A stretch of 64,000 bases of DNA, from positions 76,132,177-76,196,176 of the forward strand of contig NC_080582.1 of assembly GCF_029962835.1 (NCBI RefSeq), read 5' to 3'. Made by a program: the position numbers and the translations under genes. Source of the stretch: Magnolia sinica (Eukaryota > Streptophyta > Magnoliopsida > Magnoliales > Magnoliaceae). The notes under the pieces were generated by a model that searched no databases, was not told where the DNA came from, and saw nothing but the letters and a program-made list of their open reading frames with translations. Positions 1 through 12,642 of this stretch are shown in pieces. The stretch's first letter is position 1. Each line of letters begins with the position of its first letter.

Positions 1-158
1 TTGGTATTTGGTACTGTATGATCTGAAATGTGCATCTGATCCAGAATGCACCCGGTTATTGGGGTGATCTTTCTTCTCCATAGGAAGAAGCGTGGAGATG
101 CTAAAATGACAATTGGTATTTGGTACTGTATGATCTGAAATGTGCATCTGATCCAGAA
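1..158. repeat. 46-bp direct repeat in intron or 5' region of eIF(iso)4G
   Basis: Bases 1-46 recur without a visible change at 113-158 (start TTGGTATTTGGTACTGTATG). The 66 bases between contain TGCACCCGGTTAT, also present near 28118, so a piece of a dispersed repeat lies between the copies. This looks like a short tandem or insertion duplication in non-coding sequence upstream of the first visible exon. I see no coding sequence in 1-362. Confidence 0.8.
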
Positions 159-362
159 ATCATTTCATGAAGCACATGATCACACACATTTGTATGCATT
201 TAAAACTTAATTTCCTCTAACAAACATTTTCTTAATTGTCAATTTGCCTTTATATCAATTTGACTGTTTCATTTCATCTATCTATCCCAAGTTGCATTCT
301 CTGCAGAAATGGTTGTCGTTCTGGTATTAGTCCTGACCGTTGGCATTCTTACTTGAAACCAG

Positions 363-3300
363 GGAGGACCTGCTGCTCTCATCAAGGCTGAAGTGCCATG
401 GTCTGCCCGAAGAGGCAACCTTAACGAGAAGGAACGAGTTTTGAAAACAGTTAAAGGGTACTTAATTTTGGATGTTTTATATTCATATCATAATGATTAT
501 TTCAGGCTGGAAATGCGAGTTAACATGCATCATTGACTTTGAGACTTGATTCTGCATTTAAATAAGCAACATTCTAAAAAATGAGTTTTGGTCCACTGTA
601 CAAGGCGTATCTTCTACATGTCCACACATGTACCAATCTCCACTCTGTCCATCAGGTGGGTCTGACCATGTAGATGTTCTCAATCTCATCTGAAAATCAT
701 GCTGGTTTATTCATCAGGTGGGCCATACTGTTAGAAACATGTAGATGGCCTAGTAAAATTCAGTAAGTTTTATCCTTCAAAATTTCCCCTAGCCCTGCAT
801 TTTCTTATTGTTATAGTTTGGCCCGCCTGATTACTAGACCAATCTGATCTTTAGTTCATCTACATATTGGACCTCCCTGATGGATGGGTCAGATCCCCTA
901 CCTATACCCCATGCTCGCATGTGGTGGTATCTACAGAGCTGCCTTATGCACACTTGTGGGCTTATCAAAGATCTTAGACACCAGTTCTGTTTTTGGAACC
1001 TGGGATAACTAGTTCAGGCCTAATACTGTTACTTATAATTTGTTTGGTGATGAAATGGTAATTTTGTTTCATAGGATACTGAACAAGCTGACCCCGGAGA
1101 AATTCGATCTTCTCAAGGGACAATTGATTGATTCTGGAATCACCACACCAGATATCTTAAAGGTTTTCATTTCTTGGAAATTAGATGCTTGTTTCTCTTG
1201 CAGAGGTCTCTTAGAGTTATCATTCTCTGACTGGCTTTGCTAATTGCACATGCAACACAGGGTGTCATAACACTGATATTTGACAAGGCGGTTTTGGAAC
1301 CTACGTTCTGCCCCATGTATGCTCTTCTATGTTCTGATCTCAATGAAAACCTCCCGCCATTTCCTGCTGATGAACCTGGTGGAAAAGAAATTACGTTCAA
1401 GCGGATCCTTTTGAATATTTGCCAAGAGGCATTTGAAGGTGCAGACAATCTGAGGGCTGAAATTAGACAAATGACTAGACCAGAGCAAGAGCTAGAACGT
1501 AGAGATAAGGAAAGGATGGTGAAACTCCGCACCCTCGGAAACATCCGTCTCATCGGTGAACTTTTGAAGCAGAAGATGGTGCCGGAGAAAATTGTCCATC
1601 ATATCGTTCAGGTATTTAGAGCACTTTTCCATGGCTGGTCCGGTCCCTGTGCCTCCTGATAATATCTTAAGCTGGTTTGCTATTTTAAAAAGTGGCCTGA
1701 TGATCTGTTGGTATTGAACAGGAGTTGTTGGGGCATGATGGCAAGACATCTCCTGATGAGGAAAATGTTGAGGCTATCTGCCAGTTCTTCACCACCATCG
1801 GCAAGCAGCTTGATGAAAGCCCAAAGTCCCGCCGTTTCAATGATGCCTACTTCAATCGGCTGAAGGAGCTGACGACAAATCCCCAGTTGGTACTGCGGTT
1901 GAGGTTTATGGTCCGTGATGTTCTGGAATTGCGTGCCAACAACTGGGTCCCTAGGCGTGAAGAGGTAAACATAGTCATTTCTTGAATAAGACCCGACTGT
2001 GCTATGATCCTAACCTGTCTTTTGAAAGCTAGTCCAGTCCAGTCAGTTTGCCCTGACTGACAGATAACTGCGTGGATTTTCCACCGTTCATTGAGTGGTT
2101 GTAACTCATCCACCATAGGAGGCATGCAGACATTAGATCATGGTCCCATCATGAATGGATATATCAGATGGTACAATCATAACCTTCTGATATCATCTTC
2201 TGAATATGGACCGTGGGCCATTTACTTCCTCGTCATGCATGTGATGGCTGCCAATTGGATTGCTAAGATTGTTTGATGTGTGATGAGGAATCCCATATGT
2301 GCGGTCTCTGGATATCATATCCACATTGGGGCCCATACTCATTGTTGGATGAGCTACCATTATCTGAGAGTGGGTGGAAATGCATGGTAACATAATTAAT
2401 ATGGATGAACGCGGAAAATGATAATATAAAATTGTATTCAACATGTGGCTTAGTCTGGCCTTTTGAAGCGCAGATGTGATATTCAACTAATTCTTCTTCT
2501 TCTTTTTTTTAATTATTGTTCTGAATTTACTTCTCACAAAGAGTGGGTTCTAGTAGCATGGAATTGGTAGTGCAAACCTATGTTTTAAAACCTGGACCCG
2601 ACCTCAATCTACTTTCTTCTTCTTTTCTGGCCAATTTGGTTGAACTGCTGATGAAAATGGCCAGAACCTCTGTCTGCTATGGCCTGGAAATTTGCTTCAT
2701 TTGAAATTCTAAAGAGGAAAAAAGGAGCTGATCTGCTGTTGGCCTAGTGGGTTGGAGTGTTTAGTTTCAACTTTCAAGTACAGGGATGAGCTTGAGCTTT
2801 GATGGTTGTTCCTGTTTTGGATTTTTGGTAGCAGGTTCTGGTCCAAACTGGTCTGACTGCTTGGTCCTGTCTGTTTTCGAAACCATTGATTTGGACCTTC
2901 AATTTGAGCATGTGGTTCCTTTTGTTTTCAGGTGAAAGCAAAGACTATCAATGAAATCCATTCAGAGGCAGAGAAGAATCTTGGGTTGCGGCCTGGTGCT
3001 GCCGCATCAATCAGAAACGGCCGGGGATCTGCCGCAGGTGCTCTAGGGGGTATTGGGCCTGGTGGCTTTCCAATCAACCGACCTGGCGCCGGCGGCATGA
3101 TGCCCGGAATGCCTGGAACTAGGAAGATGCCTGGCATGCCTGGGATCGATAACGACAACTGGGAGGTCCCCCGTTCCAGGTCCATGCAATCATCTGCCCG
3201 AGTTCAGGCTCCCTCAGTCACCAAGCCGGCACCCCTCAGCAATAAGTTCTTACCACAGGGCAGCGGTGGTGTGATAACTGGCAAGATGAGCGCATTGCTA

Positions 3301-3960
3301 CAGGGCAGCGGCGGACTGCCTGCCCGCACCTCTGGTTTGGTTTCAGGAGTGGAACCCTTGGCCCAAAACCTGGCGCCTGCGAAGCCCCTTGGTCCCGCAC
3401 CATCTGTGCTCCCGGTTTCTCAGAAGCCGTCAACTGCTGCAAGAGCAAACCCGGCTGATCTGCACAGAAAGACTGTATCACTTTTGGAGGAATACTTCAG
3501 TGTTCTCATTCTCGAGGAAGCATTGCAGTGCGTGGAGGAGTTGAAAAGCCCTGACTACCACTCCGAGCTCGTCAAGGAAGCTATTTCTCTTGCCTTAGAG
3601 AAGAGCCCGCCTCTTGTATCATCTGTCTCCAAGCTCCTGGAGTTCCTGTTTACCAAGAAGGTTCTGACTGCTCGCGACATAGGGACTGGGTGCCTGCACT
3701 ACGGGTCAATGCTTGATGATTTCGGCATTGACATTCCAAAAGCGCCGAGCAATTTTGGTGAGGTGGTTGGGCAGCTGGTCTTGGCAGGTGGCCTGGATTT
3801 CAAGGTAGTGAAGGAGGTATTGAAGAAGATTGAGGATTCAATGTTCCAGAAGGCAGTGTTTGATGCTGCCATGAAGACCGTTGGTTCGAACCCCACTGGG
3901 CAGGTGATATTGGCTTCGCAAGCAGCCGAGATCAGCGCATGCCAGGGCCTCTTCTCTTGA
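363..3960 (+). CDS. eIFiso4G: Eukaryotic translation initiation factor isoform 4G (eIF(iso)4G), 5' partial
   Basis: Scaffold of the plant cytosolic cap-binding complex eIF(iso)4F; it bridges eIF(iso)4E, eIF4A and eIF3 to recruit mRNA to the 40S subunit. Visible exons are 363-457, 1075-1162, 1261-1611, 1722-1964 and 2932-3960. All junctions are GT/AG and the frames join without a break, giving 601 residues. The first exon reads [18 protein letters not shown], a typical plant eIF(iso)4G segment. The MIF4G domain follows ([17 protein letters not shown], later [20 protein letters not shown]), spanning exons 1 to 4. The last exon has a Gly/Met/Pro-rich linker ([14 protein letters not shown]), then the MA3 domain at about 3463-3840 ([13 protein letters not shown] to [10 protein letters not shown]). 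The protein ends [14 protein letters not shown], as in the family. Relatives are about 780 aa, so roughly 180 N-terminal residues, including the eIF4E-binding site, lie outside the window. Introns of 617 and 967 bp hold degraded repeats. Confidence 0.96.
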
Positions 3961-4850
3961 TCTTAGACATCCTCTCTCATGGTTAATCTTGTCCTTCCCT
4001 GTAACTGGTAGAATGAATATGGTTATTATGTTTTGTTTTTGTTTTTGTTTTTTACTTTTTTAAAAATCTTTTGTTTTTGAGGCGAGCAACTATGTTACAA
4101 TTGTGATAAGTAGAGAGCTGTGAAGAACAGGTAAATTTTATGAGCTTGTATATCTCTCTTTTTTTAATTTTTTTTCAAAAAATTAATTCCTGAGATGGTA
4201 CGAGCGGCGTTTCTTCATTCAGAGGAAGAGGAAGGAAATCAGGCAGTTGATTTTTTTGCTTTTGAGCCAAGGTTGATTTCGCTGGGCCAGGGGTTGAGAC
4301 TAACAAAGCTTTGAGATGTCCACTGTTTGATTGTTTCTCTGATTCCAGCTTCTCTGGGTTCTCCCTTGGGTCCTGATTTCACTTTCAGTGAAGCTACTTT
4401 AGGCGTGGTTGAGGCTCCAATGATTGTCATGGTGGTCCACCTGCCGCCATGATAGTCTAGATGGGACGGGGCTTTGGTTTTGGACCCTACACATGTAGAT
4501 TATTCATTTGGAGATCTTGGTCTGGGGGCACTGCATTACATGCAGTTTGATTTACCCTTTCACTGATCTAGATTGTTCCACTTGTGGGCATCACCGTTGA
4601 TTTGCAAATGAATGAAAAAAGGATCAAGCTTGTTGGCAAATGGGTGAAAAGGATCAGCTTGTTGGCTGCAGTATCATATGTTGGGTCCCAAGCTGTGACT
4701 TATATGTGGAGTTTCATGCAGGAGTCCCTATGTTGTGTACTGGTCACCTAGAGTTTTGGTGTCAGGACTTGAGGCCCAGCACGATGTATATATTCATCCA
4801 TTTTGCAAGCTCATTTATTTTTATTTTTTATTTTTTTATCGAATGATTTC
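3961..4850. other. 3' flank of eIF(iso)4G; no gene seen
   Basis: T-rich sequence directly after the stop codon (about 4020-4175) is probably the 3' UTR and polyadenylation region. The remainder carries no reading frame I recognise. The short frames here lack family features and are treated as chance. Confidence 0.5.
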
Positions 4851-4859
4851 AAAATTGAA

Positions 4860-5290
4860 GAAGCATATCAAGTTAGAGCACACCATAGGAAACAGTAGGG
4901 ATTGGGATTGAGCGCATACTGTTGAAAACTTCTTCCAAGGTGTTGTTTCCTATGGTGTGTGTGTGTGTGGGGGGGGGTGGTCCGTGTAACCTTCTAACCA
5001 AGCTGCCAGGTCCTTGTCACCTTATGAATGGGTGGGTTGGATTATAAATAAACATTACTGTGAGCCCTAGGAAGGTTTTGGGTAACTGTCCTGTGGTGTG
5101 GTCCACTTGAGCTTTGGCTATACCTAAATTTTTGGGCTCATGCCTAAAATGAGTTGGTAAATGGATGCACGGTCTGGATAAAATACATGCCTCATGGTGG
5201 GCCCCCCAACGAGACCAGACCTCACCTAGCACCACGCAATTCGCTCCCTTCAAATGGGATATGTTCTTGTCATTGGCTTTCATGGACCAC
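4860..5290. repeat. Family F foldback MITE, rearranged copies
   Basis: Family F is defined here as a roughly 400-530 bp foldback repeat. One half reads GTGGGCCCCACCATGATGTA, then a stretch like CCACACCGTCCATCCATTTT, then AAGTGGACCACACCACAGGA. The other half is its reverse complement, around a spacer that contains GGATGGCAAATAAACATCA. At 4860-4975 only the inner stem is present (CACACCATAGGAAACAGTAG and its inverse). At 4990-5290 the spacer and the right half are present, ending CACCACGCAATTCGC. Both look like decayed pieces. Confidence 0.75.
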
Positions 5291-5354
5291 ACGGTTTCTC
5301 TTCTGAATTTGGAGAAGTCATATTTCCAGGAATCTTAGGAAGCCTATTGCCTAC

Positions 5355-5695
5355 TGAGTAAACTGTGGGGCCCACCGTGATGTATAGGTCTTTACCAGCT
5401 CATTTCGGGCACACAAAAGTTTTGATCGAGCTGGTATTTGTATTTTCCCTTCATCCATCTCTTTGTGACCTTAAGAACAGCTTGGACGACAAATAAACAT
5501 CACCGTGGCCCCCAGGAAGGCTTCAACGATGGATGTCATTATCCCCACTGTTTCCTATCGTGTGGTCCACTTGGACATTGTATATGCTTAAATTTTGGGC
5601 TGATGACCTAAAATGAGATGCTAAAACGGATGGAAGGCGTGGATGAGACACATACAACGCGGTGGGCCCCACGAAATTTTCTCAGTACGATCAGT
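5355..5695. repeat. Family F foldback MITE, next to the PPR gene start
   Basis: The element runs from CTACTGAGTAAACTGTGGGG to TTTTCTCAGTACGATC, so its ends are inverted (TACTGAGTAAA against TTTCTCAGTA). It contains the family spacer and the stem CCCACTGTTTCCTATCG. The left stem is shortened. It stops about 100 bp before the ATG of the PPR gene, so it forms part of that gene's promoter region. Confidence 0.75.
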
Positions 5696-5795
5696 TCGCA
5701 GCCCACGCTCGGCCATCGGCCATCTCTCTGCTAGTGCTGTGACCCATCTCACCCAAACGGCCCTGATTCTTGGCCTGAGGGCCTTGAATTATTGA

Positions 5796-7310
5796 ATGGC
5801 TTGCCTAATTCTCTGCTCTCCGTCCTTGCCATCTTCTCCCAACCAACGCCAATGGAATAAGCTTATCAAACAGCAAGCTCTCAGTGGCAACATGGAACAA
5901 GCAATTTCCATGTTCGTGAAGATGCTAGAAGCAGGAATCAGCGGTGATAATTTCACGTTCCCGATCGTACTCAAGGCGGCCGCTTGTCTTTCATCCGCAT
6001 CTACTGGTGCCAGCATTCATGGCCACACCATAAAAACCTGCTTCTCGATTCATGCTTTTGTGCAGACCGCTCTCATCAACATGTATTCGACGCTTGGACA
6101 CGTCGAACATGCTCGTCTGGTGTTTGAGAAGATGTTGCATAAAGATCTGATTTCTTGGAATTCCATGCTCGATGCGTATGCTTCTCGTGGGCAGATGGAT
6201 GATGCCGTCAAGTTGTTTGATACAATGCCCGTTAGAGATAAGGTTTCTTTCAATATCATGGTCTTTGGGCTTTCGAATATTGGACGGGAAGATTTAGCAG
6301 GGCAGATGTTCGATGGAATTCCTGTTAAAGATGTTGTCTCATGGAATTCGATGATTTCTGCCTATGTCAAGGTGGGAAAGATTGATGCAGCTCGCGGTTT
6401 ATTTGAACGGATGCCAGAAAGGAATGTAGTCTCTTGGAATGCGATCATTGCTGGTCATGTACAAAGTCATCGCTACATTGAAGCCGTTGATTTGTTCTAT
6501 GATATGAAGGCCCATGTCGTTAAGCCTAACCATCTGACTCTGGTGAGTGTCTTATCTGCATGCGCCCACATGGGTTCGCTTGAAATTGGAAGAAACATGC
6601 ACATCCATGCAATGGAAACTGGACTCGCATCAGATCACTGTGTAGCCACGGCGCTGATAGATATGTATGCAAAATGTGGCAGTATAGAAAATGCTCTTGA
6701 GGTGTTTTACAAGTCTCAGGAGAAGGATGTATTCTGCTGGAATTCAATGATTTCAGGACTGGCAATTCATGGCCATGGCCAAGCTTCCATAAAGCTCTTC
6801 CATGACATGAGAAGCCAAGGCGTGAAGCCTGACGATATAACCTTCATTGGCCTTCTGAGTGCATGTAGCCATTCAGGGTTGGTAGAGGCAGGCTGCCGCA
6901 TCTTCACATACATGGACGAACACGGCATTTCACCCAAGTCAGAGCACTATGGATGCATGGTTGATCTTATGGGCCGTGCGGGGCTGCTTGATAATGCTAA
7001 TGAGATCATTGAGAGCATGCCATTTGAGCCTGGAGCGAGCGTCTTGGGTGCATTGCTTAGTGCTTGTGTTGTTCATAGGAATGTGGAGATGGGCCAGATC
7101 ATCGCCGAGCGGGCTGCAGCTAGAGCTGATTGTATGAGTGATGGGGAGTATATGATGCTGGCTAACATGTATGCAACATGTGGGAGGTGGGCAGATGCAA
7201 GTAGATGGAGGGCTGTGATGAATGATGCAGGGATTAGTAAAACAGCTGGTTGTAGCATGATTGAGGTTAATGGTAGATTGCACAGGTTTCTGGCTGGTGA
7301 TCTTAAATGA
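5796..7310 (+). CDS. Pentatricopeptide repeat protein, PLS class, E-type end
   Basis: Intact intronless frame of 504 aa. Proteins of this family bind single-stranded RNA in plastids or mitochondria, and PLS-class members usually specify sites of C-to-U editing. Tandem motifs fill most of the protein; typical cores are DLISWNSMLDAYASRGQMDD, DVVSWNSMISAYVKVGKIDA and NVVSWNAIIAGHVQSHRYIE. Then come P-type motifs (ALIDMYAKCGSIENALEVF) and the E-domain region (HYGCMVDLMGRAGLLDNANE, ANMYATCGRWADASRWR, GCSMIEVNGRLHRFLAGD). The protein stops right after HRFLAGDLK, so there is no full E+ or DYW domain, and any deaminase activity would have to come from a partner. The first ATG is used: it precedes a short Leu/Cys/Ser-rich leader and the first repeat. 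The target RNA and organelle cannot be read from the sequence. The gene stands alone between repeats. Confidence 0.93.
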   Translation: MACLILCSPSLPSSPNQRQWNKLIKQQALSGNMEQAISMFVKMLEAGISGDNFTFPIVLKAAACLSSASTGASIHGHTIKTCFSIHAFVQTALINMYSTLGHVEHARLVFEKMLHKDLISWNSMLDAYASRGQMDDAVKLFDTMPVRDKVSFNIMVFGLSNIGREDLAGQMFDGIPVKDVVSWNSMISAYVKVGKIDAARGLFERMPERNVVSWNAIIAGHVQSHRYIEAVDLFYDMKAHVVKPNHLTLVSVLSACAHMGSLEIGRNMHIHAMETGLASDHCVATALIDMYAKCGSIENALEVFYKSQEKDVFCWNSMISGLAIHGHGQASIKLFHDMRSQGVKPDDITFIGLLSACSHSGLVEAGCRIFTYMDEHGISPKSEHYGCMVDLMGRAGLLDNANEIIESMPFEPGASVLGALLSACVVHRNVEMGQIIAERAAARADCMSDGEYMMLANMYATCGRWADASRWRAVMNDAGISKTAGCSMIEVNGRLHRFLAGDLK

Positions 7311-7369
7311 ATGTGGTTTGAGATAGCCTTTGATATATGTAGATGGGGAATGATCAATCGAAGCGTAGC

Positions 7370-7745
7370 TGTTTGGAGCCCACCTATGATGTGTATGTGG
7401 AATCTGAACCATGAATCTTGCGCGTCTCGTCATTTTCACCGTACCTTCCCAAGAATCGTGCTGATCCAAGATTCAGGTGGAGCACACCACAGGAAGCAAT
7501 GTACAATCAGACTTGAGACATATTAATATGGTTTGTCCCACCTGAGTTTTGGAATGGCTTGAATCTTGTTTCCCTTGGTCCCAGGGGAGAACGAGGTGGG
7601 CCCCACATTCCATTTGGAGGATTCTATGGTGGGTGTTCCCCTCTCTTATCTCCCATATTATGCCCTTTGGTGTGGCCCACTTGAGTTATGGGTTAGGCTG
7701 GATTTTGAGATATAGGCCTAACATGATGGGCCCCAGATAGCTCAA
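7370..7745. repeat. Decayed GGCCCACC-type repeat after the PPR gene
   Basis: Contains AGCCCACCTATGATGTGTAT at the left, GGAGCACACCACAGGAAGCA and GTGGGCCCCACATTCC in the middle, and TGTGGCCCACTTGAGTTATG with ATGATGGGCCCCAGA at the right. These elements belong to the same style of repeat as family F but with a different spacer, so it may be a related family. The remaining bases up to 7997 show no gene. Confidence 0.5.
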
Positions 7746-7997
7746 ATCCTGTTATAATTACCATATTTCCGAACATATGCGATCATTCTCTCAAGTAAAT
7801 AGAGAACACTATGGTTATGTGATGATACATTGAACAGAAAAGGAGGCCCATCCATGTTTGTTCTTGATCATTGAGGTCCATCGTCCGACCCATCCATGAT
7901 GAGGCAACATAGTGGTGAAAATGGTCTGAGCTTGGGCTTGTCCTGGCTGTTTGTGGAGCTGATCTATCCATCTGGCTTATAGTTCAAGCTCAGGCCA

Positions 7998-8303
7998 TGG
8001 TGGCCCACTAGCCAAGTACCGATCGTCTTGTGGTAAAGACGCCGATAGATCGAGCTTGCCAATGCCATTCTATTGGAGTAGAGATATGAACCAATTAGGT
8101 GTCAAAAATTGTCTCTCATCTCTTTTCATTTTTGTTCAGCCTTTGGTTATATACATTTAAAAAAGAATAAAACCTAAAACCTATTCTTTGCTATACAATT
8201 CCGTCTCCTAGACTCATGCTAAACTCCCTTATTCACGGGATGTTACAGATTTCAAATGCCTAAAATCTCTCTTGGTTGTTTACAATGACAGCTCACGCCA
8301 ACA
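7998..8303 (-). repeat. 3' LTR of the copia element
   Basis: Pairs over 306 bp with 12643-12948. Its right end GCTCACGCCAACA adjoins CTCCCCCTCAAG, the complement of the polypurine tract, which fixes this boundary well. The left boundary near TGGTGGCCC is less certain. Confidence 0.88.
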
Positions 8304-11300
8304 CTCCCCCTCAAGTTGATGCATAGAGGTCTCGCATGCCCAACTTGTCAAGTGAGTTGTAGAAGTCCTTGCTAGATACAACTTTTGTAAGGATGTCCAC
8401 CAACTGATCTTCGGATTTCACAAACGGAAACCTAATTGTTTTTGCTTCAAGATTCTCTTTGATGAAGTGTCGATCTACCTCCACATGTTTAGTACGATCA
8501 TGTTGAATAGGATTGTGAGAAATGGCAATTGCAGCTTTATTGTCACACAAGAGATCCATCTCGGAAGTGGGGGCAAACCCGATTTTAGTGAGTAGCTTTC
8601 TTAGCCAAAGGAATTCATAAAGACCCTTAGTCATTCCCCTAAACTCAGCTGCAGCACTTGACAAAGCTACCACTTTTTGTTTCTTGCTTCTCTAGGTTAC
8701 AAGATTTCCCCCAACAAATGTAAAATATCCTGAGGTGGACTTTCTGTTATTGATATTACCTGCCCAATCTGCATCCGTATATCCATAAACCATCGACTAA
8801 CTGTTATGTTTTGAGAACATAAGTCCCTTGCCCAGGGATGACTTCAAGTATCGAAGTATTCGAATCACTGCTTCCATATGACTTTTACTTGGATTATACA
8901 TAAATTGACTTACAACACTTACAGCGTATACAATATCTAAACGAGTATGAGAGAGATAAATGAGTTTACCAACTAACCTTTGGTATCTTCCTTTATCTGT
9001 TGGTACTTGGTCTGGGTATTCTCCAAGCTTGTGATTCTGAACCATGGGGGTGTCTACAGGTCTACACTCCAACATCCCTACTTCAGTTAGCAAGTCTAAT
9101 ATGTATTTCCATTGGGAGAGAAATATACCCTGCTTAGACCTAGCAACTTCAATTCCCGAGAAATACTTGAGTCCTCCCAGATTTTTCATATCAAATTCAG
9201 TTGCTAATTGCTTTTGAAGCAGATAGATTTCTTCATCATCATCTCCTCTAATAATCATGTCATCTACATAGACTATCAAAGCAGTTACCTTGTCCAACTG
9301 ATGCTTTAAGAACATAGTATGGTCAGAGTTACTTTGTTGGAAGCTATATTTCTTCATTGCCAAGCTAAGCCTTCCAAACCATGCTCGTGGTGATTGCTTC
9401 AGTCCGTACAACGCTCGCTGCAATTTACACACCACTCTATTATTTGAAGATGCTATATAACCTGGAGGAATATCCATATAAACCTCTTCTTGGAGATCAC
9501 TGTTGAGAAAAACATTCTTTACATAAAGTTGATGCAAAGGCCAATCAAGATTTGCTGCAAGAGATAATAACACCCTAACTGTATTCAACTTGGCTACAGG
9601 TGAGAAAGTCTCCTGATAATCGACACCATACGTCTGCATATATTCCTTCACTACTAGTCTTGCTTTGTACTGTTCAACAGATCCATCTGCTTTGTGTTTA
9701 ATGGAGAACACCCATTTACACCCCACGGTTTATTTTCCTTCAGGTAATGGAACAAGAGTCCATGTATCATTTTTAAGTAGTGTCGCCATTTCTTCCTCTA
9801 TAGCTCGGGTCTATCTTAGATTTGCCAATGCCTCATGAACACTGGTAGGAATCTGACATATGAAGAGTTCCTGTGCAAATTTCTTGAGAGGTTCAGAGAG
9901 TTCCTTGGTGGATACATAGTTAGCAATTGGATACCTCGACCTTTGTTCTTCAATATCTGGAGAGTATCTATTAGGTGGCTTGCCACGATTGTACTTGTGA
10001 GGTAAGACATATCCCGCAGAAGCATCTATATCATCGGTATGTAAGGGTGTAATAACAGTACTTACCTCAGGAGTATTCTCAGGAGATGATTCGGCTGACA
10101 CTTCAGAGGGAGGGGATATAGGTTCGGTCTCAGATGTTGCATGCTCTACATTAGGATATATCTCGGCTTCACAGTTCACAACGCCTGAGTTATCATTCGG
10201 CCCATCATGCTCCTACGGCTTTTCATGATTCTGCCCCTCATGTCTGAACCAATCAAACTCATTCGGCATCTCATGTTGGAACCAATTCAACTCTTCATTA
10301 TGTATCTCCCCCCGAAGAGGAGAAGTAGGTGCCGAAGAGGAAAAAAACATATCAGTCTCCAAGAATTGGACATCCATTGTCACATAGAGTCTGCGAGTGG
10401 TAGGATCATAACACCGGTACCCTTTTTGATGGACGCCATATCCCAAAAACAAACACCGACGTGCACACGGATCAAGTTTAGTGCGTTGGTTCTTGTGGAG
10501 ATACATATAAACGACACACCCAAAGACGCGATGAGGAAGCATCAGTGCGGTAGGTAGTAACACAAGTAAAAAGACATTGGAATGGTGTCTGAAAGGATAA
10601 AACCTTGGAAGGCATTCGGTTGAGAAGATGGACAGCAGTTGAGACGGCATCGGACCAAAACCGTTTAGGCATATAAGCACCGAGATGCAAAGCACGAGCA
10701 GTCTCAAGAACATGTCTATTCTTCCTCTCGGTGACACCGTTCTATTGAGGTGTTTGTGAGCATGAAGTTTCATGAATTAAACCATGTAGAGTAAAGTCCA
10801 CTTTAAGGTGCTTATTGACATATTCACCACCATTATCAGAGTGGAGAACCTTCATGGTGGCACCGTACTAAGTACCAACCATAGCATGTAATGTTTCAAA
10901 GGCAATGAGAACCTCATCTTTGTGTTTCATCAAGTAGAGTCATGTCATACGGGTACAATCATCCACAAAAATAACAAACCAACGAAAGCCAGACATATTA
11001 GTAACAGGTGAGGGCCCCCATACATCAGAGTGAATTAACGCAAATGGAGTGTCACTTTTATTCATGCGTAATGGATAAGTAGCACGATGGCTCTTAGCCA
11101 AAATACAAGTGTCACATTTCAAATCAAAAGTATGTAAATGCTTAAACAGATCAGGAAAAACATGCTTCAAATAAGGAAAAGATGGGTGTCCCAAGCGTCG
11201 ATGCCACAACCAAAGTAGTGTCTCTTTATCAGCATGCGGATGGTTCATGTTATTGGCCTGGCCGATACTGATGTCTTCCACATAATATAATCCCCCCCTC

Positions 11301-12642
11301 TTAGTACCACGTCCAATTATCTCCTTGGTGAGAATATCCTGAATAAGACAGAAGTTTGGATAAATAAGTACAACACACCCAAGGTCTGCAGTAAGCTGAC
11401 TTACAGACAACAATTTATGGGATAGAGACGGAACAAGTAAAGTATTAGATAAATGCAAGGATGGAGATAAGGTCACAAAGCCAGCTCCAGTGACTGGTGA
11501 GATAACACCATTTGCATTGGCTATGCTGGTGCATCGCGGAAGAGAGGTCTGAGAGAGTCCGAGGCAGCAAAGGTCATATGGTCAGTGGCCCCCGAGTCGA
11601 GAAGCCATGCGCTATAGTCCGCATCTCTGTGGGAGGTAAAAAGAGCAAGACCAGGGATACTTGAGTTCAAGTTGGGAGGAGCATCCGTGGACGTTGCAAC
11701 TGGTTGTATAAGAGATGGGGCTCTGCAGCAGCAACAACAGCTGTGCTTGAACTTCCATTAGTTCTAGTTCCATAAGAATGTTTACGAGCTTGAAGATCAT
11801 GCCACCAATTAGGGTACCCATGCAACTTAAAACAATTTTCACGTGTGTGTTTTTGGTTTCCACAATGAGAACATTTTTTCACATCAGTAGAATTTCGGGT
11901 CTTGGAAGATTTACCAGGGGCAGAGGTGCTTAACATAAGGGCTTTGGAGGCCAAGACAGCCCCCTGGAGCCCATCGGTGTTATGGGAAGTCATAACTGCT
12001 GTCGAATAGCCTCTTGTCTAACATATGCATACGCTTGTTCGACAGTAGGAAACGGTTTCATCTATAAAACATTAACCCGTATTTTGTCTAGCTGATCGTC
12101 AAGACTATCCAGAAACATATAAACACGGTCTTCCTGGATGATCCGATTATAGTGCTGAATATCAACAGAGCATTCCATAGGATTTGGCCGGCGAAAATCA
12201 ATTTCACGCCATAAACCCTGCAACTCAGTGTAATATTTTTCCAACGAGCCAGCGGCTTGCTTCAGTCGTGTCACACGCCATCGAAGATCATAAACTTGTG
12301 AGGTATCACTACCATCAAAGAAGGTAGTTGCAATGGAATCCTAAACCGTTTTTGCCGTAGGAAACCAAATAAAATTGGCAATTAAGGATGAATCCATGGA
12401 AGAAATTAACCAACCTTTAACAATGGCATTATCAGTGCGCCAATGGCGAAAGGAGGGATCAGTTGGTAACGGCTAGGGAAAGTCACCGTTAATGTACCCC
12501 AGTTTGTCCTTGCCAGAGATATACATCTCGACAACCTGAGACCACAGTGCATAGTTGGAACCATCCAACTTAATGCCGATCGGAGCAGCAGATGTTTCAG
12601 TGGTGATGGTCGGGGTCCGAGCATTATTCAAAACCTCGGTCA

